Assembly (NCBI GenBank): GCA_964651475.1
Contig: CAZYXV010000058.1
Span: 1-15,202 of the forward strand
Length of the DNA: 15,202 nucleotides
Origin: JBGSMF01 sp964651475
GTDB lineage: Bacteria > Chloroflexota > Anaerolineae > Fen-1058
Direction of reading: 5' to 3'
A program made the translations under genes and the position numbers. How positions within the stretch are numbered: the stretch's first letter is position 1; each line of letters opens with the position of its first letter. Below, piece by piece: positions 5,330-12,999 of this stretch. The notes beneath the pieces are model-generated. The model did no database searches and was not told the DNA's origin. It was given only the letters and a program-made list of their open reading frames with translations.

Positions 5330-7507
5330 TCAGGGTGTAGACATAGAGGGCAGGGGGGCGGTGTAGAGTTTGCCGCCGCTGAGGAAAAATATCCGTTGCG
5401 CGCGCTCGTCCACCAAAATGTTTTCGAGCGCGTCCATGGCGCTATCGTAGCTCTTGAGCTGGCGCATAAAAATGCCCTGAGAAGTAAACTGCACTATGCG
5501 CGCGCGGGCAGCGTCGGCCACGTATAGCGACCCGCGCGTTGCTTCGGCGTCTGCCGCCAACGCCACGGGCTGCGCGAGCGGATCGGACAGATCCGTTGGC
5601 GTGAAGGGTTGCTCGTCGCCGCCAAAGAACCTGCGGATGCGGCCATCGGCATACAGCAGATACACGCTGCCGTCTATGGCCATATCCACGACGGTGCTCA
5701 GATCTCCGGGAGGGGTGTTGAAATATGTTTCCGGCGCGGTGCCAAAGCCATCGCCCAGCGGCTTGTAGCGCCAGAGTTGGCTGCTATCCAGCACGTACAG
5801 GTTGCCGCCAAAGGCCGCCATCAAACGCAGGCCGGATCGCGTTTCGCCTTGCCCCAGCTGCACGGCCCTGACGTTCCAGGCCGGATCGTATTCGAGCAGG
5901 CCGCCTGTATCCAGGATCAACAGGCTGCTCTTGGTGCGCAGGCCGTCCGCGCCCACCCAGGTCAGGTCGAGCAAATCGCCGATTTGCCGCCCGCTGATGG
6001 CGGCGCCGGCGTACGCGCTGATTGGCGGCGGGCGACCTTCCAGGATACCAGAGCCGGTTTCGTTGAGTGTGATGTGCCACAAATTCTTGTCATTCATCAC
6101 AAACACGTTGACGCTTTGCGCTGCCATATCATAGTGAGTGACTGCGCCAAAGTCAAACAAAAGAGCGCTCTTGATGCGCGTGACGCGGTCTATGCGGTCG
6201 AGTTGCCCCATCGCCTGGTTGCGTATCGCCAGGGCGTCAATATTATCCGAGTGATAGTCCAATGCCTCGTTAGCGTGCTCCATGGCCGATTGCCATTTGG
6301 CGCGCGCGTCTCTTTCGTCCGTCGAATTTTGCGCCTCGGCGGCTTGAGCGCGCGCCGCGTTCAGGAGCGATTCGAACTCGGCCTGTTGCCGGCGTTGCAT
6401 AAAGGTCGAAACTACCAGGGCGGTGATGAGGAGCGGAATGATGATGGTCAGTCCGGCTCCAATCAAAGCGCTGCCTGGCGCGCTGCGCTCGCTGCGCGGA
6501 GACTGTTCGGGTAACATACGCTGGAGAAAAGCCTTGGAATCGCGGCCCGCTACCAGCAATCCCACAATCACAGAACGCACAACCTGGCGGGCGCGCTCGA
6601 CCAGATCGTCGCGTGGAATGGGCGGCCTGGTGGGGGTGGTGGGCCGGCGCAGCCGCGCCCACATGTCTGCCAGGCGCTCTCGAAGCGAGGGGCCGGGTTC
6701 AGCCGTGTGAGCGATTTCGGGCGCGGTCTCTGGTTCGATTGGTTCTGGGATGGGCGGCGGGGGCGCGGCTTGACGCGCGGGAGCGACGGCGGGTTCCTTT
6801 GCATCGGGGACCTTTTTGCTCTCGGCTGCGCCTTCAATGACCAGCGCGATGAGGTCGCCTGAACCGACCAGCCGTTCGAGGTTGGCGAGCGCGGCGGGCG
6901 CGCCAACGTAAACAATGGCATTGGCGATGGCATCATCGGATGTGTGTTCGGCGGTGAGTGAATCGCACAGCAGCACCACGTCGCCGGGATGCAGCTCGGC
7001 GTGGCTGTAGCGCACCTCAACGCCGCGCGACGCGCCCAGGGCCGGCGCGGCCACGTCGCGGCTGGGAAAGCGTTCGACGCGCCCCTGGTGCGCCACGTAA
7101 CAGGCTGCCGGCCCGGCTTGTGCGATGAATACATCGGCCTGGCGCATGGCGGCGCACGTGACGCCAGCGCGAAAGCGCTCTCGTACAGGCGCGTTGAGGT
7201 TATAGTCCATCAACCAATCGTTGGCGGCGGTGATGGCGGCGCGCAGCGCGGCCGTCACGCTGCCTTCGGTGCGCCAGTAGGCGGCGGCAATTTGGTCAAT
7301 GATTTTGTTATAGGGGGCGTGGTACAGTTCGATATCGGCGCCCAAATCCGGCGGGCGCAACTCGACCAGCACAAACAGGCGGTCGCCCGACCGTCCGCGC
7401 GCAACACGGCGCGGCGGCTGGAGCGTGGCCGTCGGCGCTGTGATAGACTGGCGCACGCCGCCGACGACGTGCACGTCACCGACTATGGCTTCAAGTGGAA
7501 TGGACAT
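5330..7507 (-). CDS. Membrane protein: degenerate PP2C-like domain plus beta-propeller
   Basis: 725 residues. Residues 1-226 resemble the PPM/PP2C phosphatase fold, notably HPGDVVLLCDSLTAEHTSDD, which aligns with the family pattern GD-LLLCSDGLT--LSDEEI. The metal-binding residues appear lost: CDSL replaces CSDGL, no DGxGG is seen near residue 50, and SGDLIALVI replaces the usual RDN-TVVV. A Pro-rich linker (about 235-300) leads to one membrane helix (about 346-369), then a charged helical stretch (about 371-445, possibly coiled coil/TPR-like). The C-terminal 260 residues have repeated YVLDSSQLWRY / SVYLLYADGRIRRF / SLYVADAARARIVQF strands, like an NHL-type propeller. N-in/C-out topology is likely. 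ATG 7507 has no clear ribosome site. The function is unknown. Confidence 0.8.
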   Translation of the reverse strand: MSIPLEAIVGDVHVVGGVRQSITAPTATLQPPRRVARGRSGDRLFVLVELRPPDLGADIELYHAPYNKIIDQIAAAYWRTEGSVTAALRAAITAANDWLMDYNLNAPVRERFRAGVTCAAMRQADVFIAQAGPAACYVAHQGRVERFPSRDVAAPALGASRGVEVRYSHAELHPGDVVLLCDSLTAEHTSDDAIANAIVYVGAPAALANLERLVGSGDLIALVIEGAAESKKVPDAKEPAVAPARQAAPPPPIPEPIEPETAPEIAHTAEPGPSLRERLADMWARLRRPTTPTRPPIPRDDLVERARQVVRSVIVGLLVAGRDSKAFLQRMLPEQSPRSERSAPGSALIGAGLTIIIPLLITALVVSTFMQRRQQAEFESLLNAARAQAAEAQNSTDERDARAKWQSAMEHANEALDYHSDNIDALAIRNQAMGQLDRIDRVTRIKSALLFDFGAVTHYDMAAQSVNVFVMNDKNLWHITLNETGSGILEGRPPPISAYAGAAISGRQIGDLLDLTWVGADGLRTKSSLLILDTGGLLEYDPAWNVRAVQLGQGETRSGLRLMAAFGGNLYVLDSSQLWRYKPLGDGFGTAPETYFNTPPGDLSTVVDMAIDGSVYLLYADGRIRRFFGGDEQPFTPTDLSDPLAQPVALAADAEATRGSLYVADAARARIVQFTSQGIFMRQLKSYDSAMDALENILVDERAQRIFFLSGGKLYTAPLPSMSTP

Positions 7508-7589
7508 TGATAATGATCAATTATGAATGGTTAATGACGAATGACCGCGGATCATTCATTGCCTTACAATGAATAATCAATAATGAGTG
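7506..7589. repeat. AT-rich degenerate heptamer array
   Basis: Twelve consecutive 7-base blocks from 7506 tend to the pattern ATNANNA (for example ATTATGA, ATGGTTA, ATGACGA, ATGAATA, ATCAATA, ATGAGTG). A hairpin ATTCATTG (7554-7561) / CAATGAAT (7567-7574) lies within it. It fills most of the gap between the WD40 gene and the PP2C-like gene and overlaps the latter's start codon. Other period-7 arrays in the window are at 10230, 11233 and 12404. Confidence 0.55.
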
Positions 7590-7605
7590 TGGATATCATA
7601 TTGAT

Positions 7606-7611
7606 ATTGTA
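7606..7611 (-). promoter_or_regulatory. Possible extended -10 promoter for the PP2C-like gene
   Basis: On the - strand TGC-TACAAT (TACAAT at + strand 7606-7611) fits an extended -10. The same ten bases GTGCTACAAT occur before xpt. No convincing -35 is present (TTACTC at 17-bp spacing). It would place transcription start about 90 bases before the coding start, separating this gene from the guaA-WD40 transcript. Confidence 0.4.
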
Positions 7612-7643
7612 GCACATCTCGGAAACATGAGTAAAATAAATTT

Positions 7644-9050
7644 CTATCTCCCCATTGTCACATCCCACAATTTTATGACCCCATCACGGCCTCCCGATGC
7701 TAGAATCTTGCCGTCCGGTGAAAAAGCTACGCTTAATACCGCGCCATTGTTGAATGTGCCGGCTATGGCAGGGCCATGTCCGATGAGTGTGCGTATTTCC
7801 TTTCCAGTCGCGGCGTTCCAGAGTTTCACAGTATTGTCTATGCTTGCCGAGGCCAGAGTGTGACTATCTGGTGAAAACGCCAGATTAAACACCCGTGTTC
7901 CGTGCCTGGTATATGTGCGTAATTCCTGATTCATGGCAAAATTCCACAGTATGATTTCACCCTCGCTTGCCAGGGCTAATGTCTTGCCGTCTGGAGAAAA
8001 GGCCAGGCTAGAGGCTGGTTTAGAAATGGTGCGTATCTCTTGGCTGGTTGCCCAGTCCCATAGTTTTACTGTGCGGTCTCCGCTGGCTGAAGCCAGGGTT
8101 TTGCCATCAGGTGAGAAGGCAACGATATTAACCCAGTTCTTGTGGCCAACGAGCATACCCATTTCCTGACCCGTGTTTATATCCCAGAATCGTATGCTTT
8201 TGTCAGAACTTGCCACAGCCAGAATTTTGCTGTCTGGCGAGAAGGCCAAATCATACACGCTATAGTCCAGTCGCGCGAAAATGTCAACCTTTTTGCCGGT
8301 GACCATATCCCAGAGCTTAAGATATTCTCCTGAATAAGCCGACGCTAAAATCCGACCGTCAGGAGAAAGAGACATTACATTTCCAGTTTCTTGCCTGAAG
8401 GAAGCTGCTTCGCGGGTTGTTAAATCCCATATCACCAGGCCCTTTGGAAGAAAATCTGGTGGTTGGTCTATTCCTGAGAGCAGAGTTTTACCATCGGGCG
8501 AGAACGCGAGGTAATAAACGGCGCCGCCAGGAACAAGAATCTGGTTGTTGGTTGATCTGAGCATCCACAGCAACCCAGTATCTGGGGTCTCTCCGTAAAA
8601 ATCGCCCACGCCACTTGTATTAGGAGGCGGATTGCCTCCAACAAAACTGCCTTTGCCGATGAAACTTCCATTCTCAAATTGAACAAGCCGGATATCCCAA
8701 ATGCGTCGGTAGGCTGTTCCTGAGCGTTGGCGGTCTTTTCCTTCGTAATAGATATAGTTGCCATCTTCTTCTCTGCTTTCCCGGATGCAAACGATGGTTT
8801 TAGCATTAACTGACACTGTTTCTATAAAGGGATGTTTGTAGATTTCCCACTTTTTGCCTTCATACTCTTTGTTCAAGATAATTAACACAGGAGCTTCAGG
8901 CGATCCAGGCTCCACTGAAGAAGAGTAGGCTTTATCACAAAGTGCCCCGACTTTGGGGGCAACACCGGAACTGCAAGCTGTTGTGACCAGGCCCAGGAAT
9001 CCCAGGATCACCAATGTCCTTAAAACTGTGGAGATACTTTTAGTGGGCAT
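7644..9050 (-). CDS. WD40-repeat lipoprotein
   Basis: 468 residues. The N-terminus MPTKSISTVLRTLVILGFLG and LVTTAC give a lipoprotein-type signal with the likely lipidated Cys26. Residues 27-170 are an unrecognised domain. From about 178 to the end, seven WD40 repeats carry the LAFSPDGKTLASAS - VKLWD pattern, enough for one closed seven-blade propeller; the last blade ends exactly at the C-terminus. WD40 propellers are protein-binding platforms; the partner is unknown. It starts eight bases after the guaA stop with AAGG overlapping that stop, so it is translated from the guaA message. GC is clearly lower than in neighbouring genes: two 60-base lines counted by hand gave about 33% and 52%, against 73% for one guaA line. 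Recent acquisition is possible. Confidence 0.9.
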   Translation of the reverse strand: MPTKSISTVLRTLVILGFLGLVTTACSSGVAPKVGALCDKAYSSSVEPGSPEAPVLIILNKEYEGKKWEIYKHPFIETVSVNAKTIVCIRESREEDGNYIYYEGKDRQRSGTAYRRIWDIRLVQFENGSFIGKGSFVGGNPPPNTSGVGDFYGETPDTGLLWMLRSTNNQILVPGGAVYYLAFSPDGKTLLSGIDQPPDFLPKGLVIWDLTTREAASFRQETGNVMSLSPDGRILASAYSGEYLKLWDMVTGKKVDIFARLDYSVYDLAFSPDSKILAVASSDKSIRFWDINTGQEMGMLVGHKNWVNIVAFSPDGKTLASASGDRTVKLWDWATSQEIRTISKPASSLAFSPDGKTLALASEGEIILWNFAMNQELRTYTRHGTRVFNLAFSPDSHTLASASIDNTVKLWNAATGKEIRTLIGHGPAIAGTFNNGAVLSVAFSPDGKILASGGRDGVIKLWDVTMGR

Positions 9051-9058
9051 TGTTTACC

Positions 9059-10609
9059 TTATAACCACTCTATCGTCGCGGGCGGTTTGGTCGAAAGGTC
9101 GTATACCACGCGCGTGATATTGGGTATCTCGTTGAGAATGTGCGCGCTGACTTGTTCCAACAACTCGTAAGGCAGGCGCGCGGGCGAGGCGGTCATGAAA
9201 TCGTCGGTGGTCACGGCCCTCAGGATAATTGTCTGCCCGAATTTGCCGGCGTCGCCGGCCACGCCGGTCGAGCGGGTGGAAGGCGCCAACACGGCGAACG
9301 CCTGCGCCACCTGCTCGTACCAGCCGCTCGTTTCGAGCGCGCGAAGAAAGATGGCGTCTGCCGAGCGCAACGTTTCCAGCCGCTTCCACGTGACCTCGTC
9401 CAGAATGCGCACGGCCAGGCCTGGCCCGGGAAAGGGATGCCGCCAGACGAGGTGGTGGGGCAAGCCCAGGCTTTCACCCACGCGCCGCACCTGGTCTTTG
9501 AACAAGTTCCGGATCGGCTCGACCAGTTTAAAGCCCAGGTCTTGGGGCAGCCCGCCGACGTTGTGATGATGCTTGATCGTGGCCGCGCCGCTCTGGCCTG
9601 TTCCGGCGCTTTCGATCACGTCTGGATAAATGGTGCCCTGCGCCAAAAAGTCAATTTGCCCCAGCTTGCGCGCCTCGAGCTCAAAGACGCGGATAAACTT
9701 TTCGCCGATGATCTTGCGCTTGGCCTGGGGATCGGTTATGCCATCCAATGCTTCTAAAAATTCTTGGACTGCGTGAACGGCGATTAGCTTGCTGCCTAAT
9801 GCCTGATTGAATGTTTGAACGACTTGCTCAGCCTCGCCCTGGCGCAACATGCCGGTGTCTACAAAGATGCACGTAAGTTGATCGCCCACCGCGCGGTGAA
9901 CGAGCGCCGCCGTCACGGCGCTATCAACCCCGCCCGAAAGCCCGCACACCACCCGCCCGCCGCCCACCTGGGCGCGGATCGCGGCGATGGCCTGCTCGAT
10001 GATATTGCCGGGCGTCCAATCAGGCGCGCAGCCGCAAACGTCCACCGCGAACGCGCGCAATATCTCGGCGCCCTGGGGCGTGTGCCTGACTTCGGGGTGA
10101 AATTGCAGGCCATACAGCTTGCGCTTCAGGTCGCCCATGGCGGCAAACGGAGAATTGTCGCTGCGAGCCAGCAGAACGAACCCAGGCGGCAGTCTCTCGA
10201 TGCGGTCGCCGTGGCTCATCCAAACGGGCAAGGTGGAAGGTGGAAGGTGGAAGGTGGAAAGCAGGGGATTATCAATGTCGGCCCATTGAATGACTGCGGG
10301 GCCGTACTCGCGCTGGGTGGAAGAAGCGACCACGCCGCCGAGCGCCTGGGTGAGGAGGTGCATGCCATAACAAATGCCCAACACCGGCAGGCCGGAATCG
10401 AGAACATAGTTGGGCAATGCTGGCGCGCCGGGTTCGTATACGCTGGCCGGACTGCCAGACAAAATCAGACCCTTTGGCTCTAGCGCCATCACGCGCCCGG
10501 CAGGCGTGTCCCACGCGAACAGTTCGCAATACACATTTTGCTCGCGCACGCGCCGCGCGATGAGTTGCGTGTACTGGCTGCCGAAATCCAGGATTGCAAT
10601 TGTATCCAT
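9059..10609 (-). CDS. guaA: GMP synthase (glutamine-hydrolysing)
   Basis: 516 residues from ATG 10609. It converts XMP, ATP and glutamine to GMP. The N-terminal class-I glutaminase has the nucleophile in GICYGMH (Cys about 80) and the partner His/Glu in GLQFHPEV (about 171 and 173). The ATP-pyrophosphatase P-loop SGGVDS is near residue 226. The C-terminal dimerisation domain ends in the conserved RVVYDLSTKPPATIEWL. TTG 10612 is an alternative start. No clear Shine-Dalgarno is visible, and the xpt stop is six bases upstream, suggesting translational coupling. Oddity: residues about 117-127 (STFHLPPSTLP) are encoded by four perfect copies of a 7-base repeat, just before the conserved VWMSHGD. 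Confidence 0.97.
   Translation of the reverse strand: MDTIAILDFGSQYTQLIARRVREQNVYCELFAWDTPAGRVMALEPKGLILSGSPASVYEPGAPALPNYVLDSGLPVLGICYGMHLLTQALGGVVASSTQREYGPAVIQWADIDNPLLSTFHLPPSTLPVWMSHGDRIERLPPGFVLLARSDNSPFAAMGDLKRKLYGLQFHPEVRHTPQGAEILRAFAVDVCGCAPDWTPGNIIEQAIAAIRAQVGGGRVVCGLSGGVDSAVTAALVHRAVGDQLTCIFVDTGMLRQGEAEQVVQTFNQALGSKLIAVHAVQEFLEALDGITDPQAKRKIIGEKFIRVFELEARKLGQIDFLAQGTIYPDVIESAGTGQSGAATIKHHHNVGGLPQDLGFKLVEPIRNLFKDQVRRVGESLGLPHHLVWRHPFPGPGLAVRILDEVTWKRLETLRSADAIFLRALETSGWYEQVAQAFAVLAPSTRSTGVAGDAGKFGQTIILRAVTTDDFMTASPARLPYELLEQVSAHILNEIPNITRVVYDLSTKPPATIEWL
10230..10259. repeat. Heptamer array inside guaA
   Basis: Four perfect tandem copies of AAGGTGG (10230-10257) plus AA; read in the gene direction this is TTCCACC repeated. 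It lies in frame in the glutaminase domain, replacing the variable segment before VWMSHGD. Seven is not a multiple of three, so gain or loss of one unit would shift the frame. Confidence 0.9.
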
Positions 10610-10615
10610 CAAAGC

Positions 10616-11188
10616 CTAATCTGCAAAGGTGATTTCGCCGTCTTGCATGGCTGTGATGATGGCCAGGGACTCGATGGGCACACCCGCGTCGCTCAGCAAC
10701 TCGCGCCCGCCTTCAAAGGTCTTTTCAATGACTGTGCCAATGCCGACGATAATCGCGCCGGCAGCTTGCGCCAATCGCACCAATCCCTTGATGGTCTGGC
10801 CGGAAGCCAAAAAGTCGTCAATGATCAGCACGCGGTCGCCCTTGCGGATGTATTCCGGCGAAAGCATCAGGTTGACTTCTTGCCCCTTGGTGTGTGAAGG
10901 AGCTGTGGTCAGGTAAATCATATCCGGCATAGTAATGGGTTTGTGCTTTCGAGCGTACACCACCGGCGCCTGGAGTGCCAGCCCTGTCATCAGCGCCGGG
11001 CCAATGCCAGAAATTTCGGCGGTCAGCACTTTGGTGATGTGCAGGTGCTTGAAGCGGCGCGCCAGTTCTTGCCCACATTCGTGCATTAACACGGCGTCAA
11101 CCTGGTGATTGAGAAAGCCATCTACCTTGAGGATGCCGTTGCCCAGGTCGCGGCCATCGGTTAAAATACGTTGTTTGAGTGCGTCCAT
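10616..11188 (-). CDS. xpt: Xanthine phosphoribosyltransferase
   Basis: 190 residues, the length of Bacillus-type Xpt, which joins xanthine to PRPP to make XMP. Conserved parts are the N-terminus MDALKQRI, LKVDGFLNHQVD, the purine-binding region ITKVLTAEISGIGPA, PVVYARKHKP, and the PRPP-binding loop VLIIDDFLASGQT (about 125-137). ATG 11188 follows AGAGGTG by five bases; a longer reading frame upstream lacks family similarity. The product XMP is the substrate of GuaA encoded directly downstream, so the pair forms a xanthine-to-GMP salvage unit. No purine riboswitch fits in the short leader. Confidence 0.94.
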   Translation of the reverse strand: MDALKQRILTDGRDLGNGILKVDGFLNHQVDAVLMHECGQELARRFKHLHITKVLTAEISGIGPALMTGLALQAPVVYARKHKPITMPDMIYLTTAPSHTKGQEVNLMLSPEYIRKGDRVLIIDDFLASGQTIKGLVRLAQAAGAIIVGIGTVIEKTFEGGRELLSDAGVPIESLAIITAMQDGEITFAD

Positions 11189-11217
11189 GAATTCACCTCT
11201 GGGTTGTAATGACCGTA

Positions 11218-11246
11218 ATTGTAGCACGTCAAGCGTAAAACGTAAA
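11218..11246 (-). promoter_or_regulatory. Promoter of xpt-guaA
   Basis: On the - strand, -35 TTTACG (+ strand 11241-11246) and extended -10 TGC-TACAAT (TACAAT at 11218-11223) are spaced by 17 bp. The expected start leaves a leader of about 22 bases that includes the AGAGGTG ribosome site. The -35 falls inside a short heptamer array. Confidence 0.6.
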
Positions 11247-11260
11247 ACCAACCCCAACCG
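11233..11260. repeat. Short heptamer array in the xpt / helicase-like gap
   Basis: Four 7-base blocks, GCGTAAA ACGTAAA then ACCAACC CCAACCG, change gradually from one motif to the next. The array overlaps the -35 of the xpt promoter and lies just before the promoter of the divergent gene. Confidence 0.5.
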
Positions 11261-11268
11261 TTATAGTG

Positions 11269-11274
11269 TATAAT
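11269..11274 (+). promoter_or_regulatory. -10 box overlapping an ATG; possible leaderless start
   Basis: A perfect TATAAT (11269-11274) overlaps the ATG at 11273. Transcription starting 6-8 bases downstream would begin at about 11280-11282, exactly at the next in-frame ATG (11282). No Shine-Dalgarno precedes either ATG, and no good -35 is visible. This supports a leaderless mRNA starting at ATG 11282. Confidence 0.45.
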
Positions 11275-11281
11275 GGCCCGT

Positions 11282-12997
11282 ATGCGCACACTCAGACAGT
11301 GCTTACTCGATTGTGACCTGACATTGCTGCGCGTGATTGCGGAGCAGTGGGGCATCGAACTTGTAGCCAACCGCCACCACGACGCCGCGGTGGAATTGGC
11401 CGCTCACATGACGGCTCACCAAATGGACGCGGAGCTGATGCCGGTGCTGACCCCAGCCGAGCACGCGGCGCTCTGCGCTTTGCTGGCTGCGGACGGGCAA
11501 ATGCCGGTGGGGGCGTTCACGCGCTCTTTTGGCGAGATTCGCTTGATGGGACCGGGCCGGTTGGAACGCGAACGCCCGTGGACCAGCCCGCAGAGCGTGG
11601 CCGAGTCGTTGTGGTACAACGGCTTGATTTATCGCGCCTTTGACGAAGGGCCGGGCGGCATGCAAGAGATCATTTGTATTCCGCCCGAGTTGCGCGCCGG
11701 GCTGCAAGAGCGGCTTGTTCAACGCCAGGATACCATTACGCTGCCGCTCGCACAGCCTCCCCATCCCGCGCCAGCGCCGCCGGCTTTGAATGACGCTGTG
11801 TGTACTTTGCTGGCCTACGCGCATCAACACACGCTAGAATGTGGAGCGCCTGGCTCGGACGGTGCCGGCTGGCAGCGCCGCCATCTGGCGTTGATGGCGC
11901 AGTTGGCCGATTCGTCTTTGGACCACGAATTTTTGATCCACCTTGTTGAGCGCGCCGGCTTGATTAAAGCCGAGGGTTTGCGCTGGCGGCCCGTCCCCCA
12001 GCGGGTGATGGATTGGCTGCGCGCCTCGCCGTTCGAGCAGACGCGCGCCTTGTTCGACGCCTGGCGCGACGATCCTACGTGGAATGACTTGCAGCACGTG
12101 CCGGGTCTGCGCTGCGAAGACACCGGTTCATGGCATAATGATCCCCTGGTCGCCCGTCAAACCGTATTAGACTATCTTGCGTTTTCACAGCCTGGCGTGT
12201 GGTACAGCCTGGAGGGGTTCGTCGCCGCCATCAAAACGCACCGCCCCGATTTTCAGCGCCCCGGCGGCGATTACGACGGGTGGTATATTCGCGACGCGCA
12301 GACGGGAGATTATGTGCGAGGCTTTGCCAGTTGGGACAGGGTGGATGGCGCACTGCTGCGCTATTTGCTGGCAGGGCCTTTGGCCTGGCTGGGCATTGTT
12401 CAAATCTCCACCCTCCAATCTCCACCCTCCAATCTCCACCCTTTAACCTCTAACTTTGATCCAGGCGCGTTAACATTGACCAAGACTGGAGCGGCACTAT
12501 TGGGCAAGAGCGAAGCGCCGGAGGAACGCGGCGACGCGCGCTTTGAGGTAGACGCCGATGGGGTGGTGCGCGTTGGGAATGTGCGCCGCCTCGATCGTTT
12601 TCAACTGGCGCGCGTGGCGGATTGGGTGCGGACGGAAAATAGCGTGTGGCTGTTCCATATTACGCCGGCTTCGCTGGAACGGGCGAAACGCCAGCACATC
12701 AGCGTGGAACGCGTCATCCATTTTTTTGAGGAAAGCACCGGCCAGCCCGCGCCGGAGCTGCTCGCACAGGCATTACAGCGTTGGGGCGAACGCGGGGCGG
12801 AAGTGTGGGCCAACCAGGTGGTGATGCTGCGCGTGGCTCGCCCGCAGTTGCTAGAGCAGTTGATGAGCCAGCCGGCCACGCGCCGCCTGATCCGCGAACC
12901 GATTTCGTCCACGGTAGCCAGCGTGTTGCCGGAGCACTGGCCCGCCTTGCGGCAGGCGCTTTTGGAGATGGGAGTGCTGGTGGAAAGTAAAGCGTAG
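11282..12997 (+). CDS. Helicase-associated (XPB/Ssl2 N-terminal-like) domain protein
   Basis: 571 residues from ATG 11282 (574 from 11273). The N-terminus TLRQCLLDCDLTLLRVIAEQ with IELVANR and the C-terminal block QLARVADW, ITPASLERAKRQHISVERVI, VVMLRVARPQLLEQLMSQP and RRLIREPISSTVASV match the helicase-associated domain proteins of Chloroflexota and Actinomycetota (Pfam Helicase_C_3 / XPB-Ssl2 N-terminal type). No Walker A or other ATPase motif is seen, so it is not itself a helicase; it may bind DNA or a helicase partner. Residues about 375-393 are encoded by an eight-unit heptamer array. The stop lies two bases from the tsaD stop on the other strand. Confidence 0.85.
   Translation: MRTLRQCLLDCDLTLLRVIAEQWGIELVANRHHDAAVELAAHMTAHQMDAELMPVLTPAEHAALCALLAADGQMPVGAFTRSFGEIRLMGPGRLERERPWTSPQSVAESLWYNGLIYRAFDEGPGGMQEIICIPPELRAGLQERLVQRQDTITLPLAQPPHPAPAPPALNDAVCTLLAYAHQHTLECGAPGSDGAGWQRRHLALMAQLADSSLDHEFLIHLVERAGLIKAEGLRWRPVPQRVMDWLRASPFEQTRALFDAWRDDPTWNDLQHVPGLRCEDTGSWHNDPLVARQTVLDYLAFSQPGVWYSLEGFVAAIKTHRPDFQRPGGDYDGWYIRDAQTGDYVRGFASWDRVDGALLRYLLAGPLAWLGIVQISTLQSPPSNLHPLTSNFDPGALTLTKTGAALLGKSEAPEERGDARFEVDADGVVRVGNVRRLDRFQLARVADWVRTENSVWLFHITPASLERAKRQHISVERVIHFFEESTGQPAPELLAQALQRWGERGAEVWANQVVMLRVARPQLLEQLMSQPATRRLIREPISSTVASVLPEHWPALRQALLEMGVLVESKA
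12404..12459. repeat. Heptamer array inside the helicase-associated gene
   Basis: Eight 7-base blocks: ATCTCCA, CCCTCCA, ATCTCCA, CCCTCCA, ATCTCCA, CCCTTTA, ACCTCTA, ACTTTGA. The first five alternate two motifs, giving a 14-base higher repeat; the last three are diverged. In frame it encodes STLQSPPSNLHPLTSNF, a low-complexity insert between LAGPLAWLGIVQ and ALTLTKTGAALLG. Confidence 0.9.
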
Positions 12998-12999
12998 GC

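Noticed and set aside
5609..6514. 301-codon open frame on the + strand inside the PP2C-like gene
   Set aside because: It has no ribosome site or recognisable domain, and the opposite strand encodes a protein with a coherent domain order.
4052..11188. Defence island or novel immune system on the minus strand
   Set aside because: The neighbours are rfbB, guaA and xpt. The WD40 and PP2C-like proteins carry no nuclease, toxin, NTPase or TIR-type motif that would support this.
11189..11272. Purine riboswitch upstream of xpt
   Set aside because: The leader predicted from the promoter is about 22 bases, too short for the aptamer of about 70 bases, and no three-way junction pattern was seen in the gap.
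12404..12459. CRISPR array
   Set aside because: The repeats are 7-14 bases, tandem and without spacers, and the reading frame continues through them.
11273..12997. Active DNA helicase
   Set aside because: No Walker A, DExH or other ATPase motif was found; only the helicase-associated type of domain is present.
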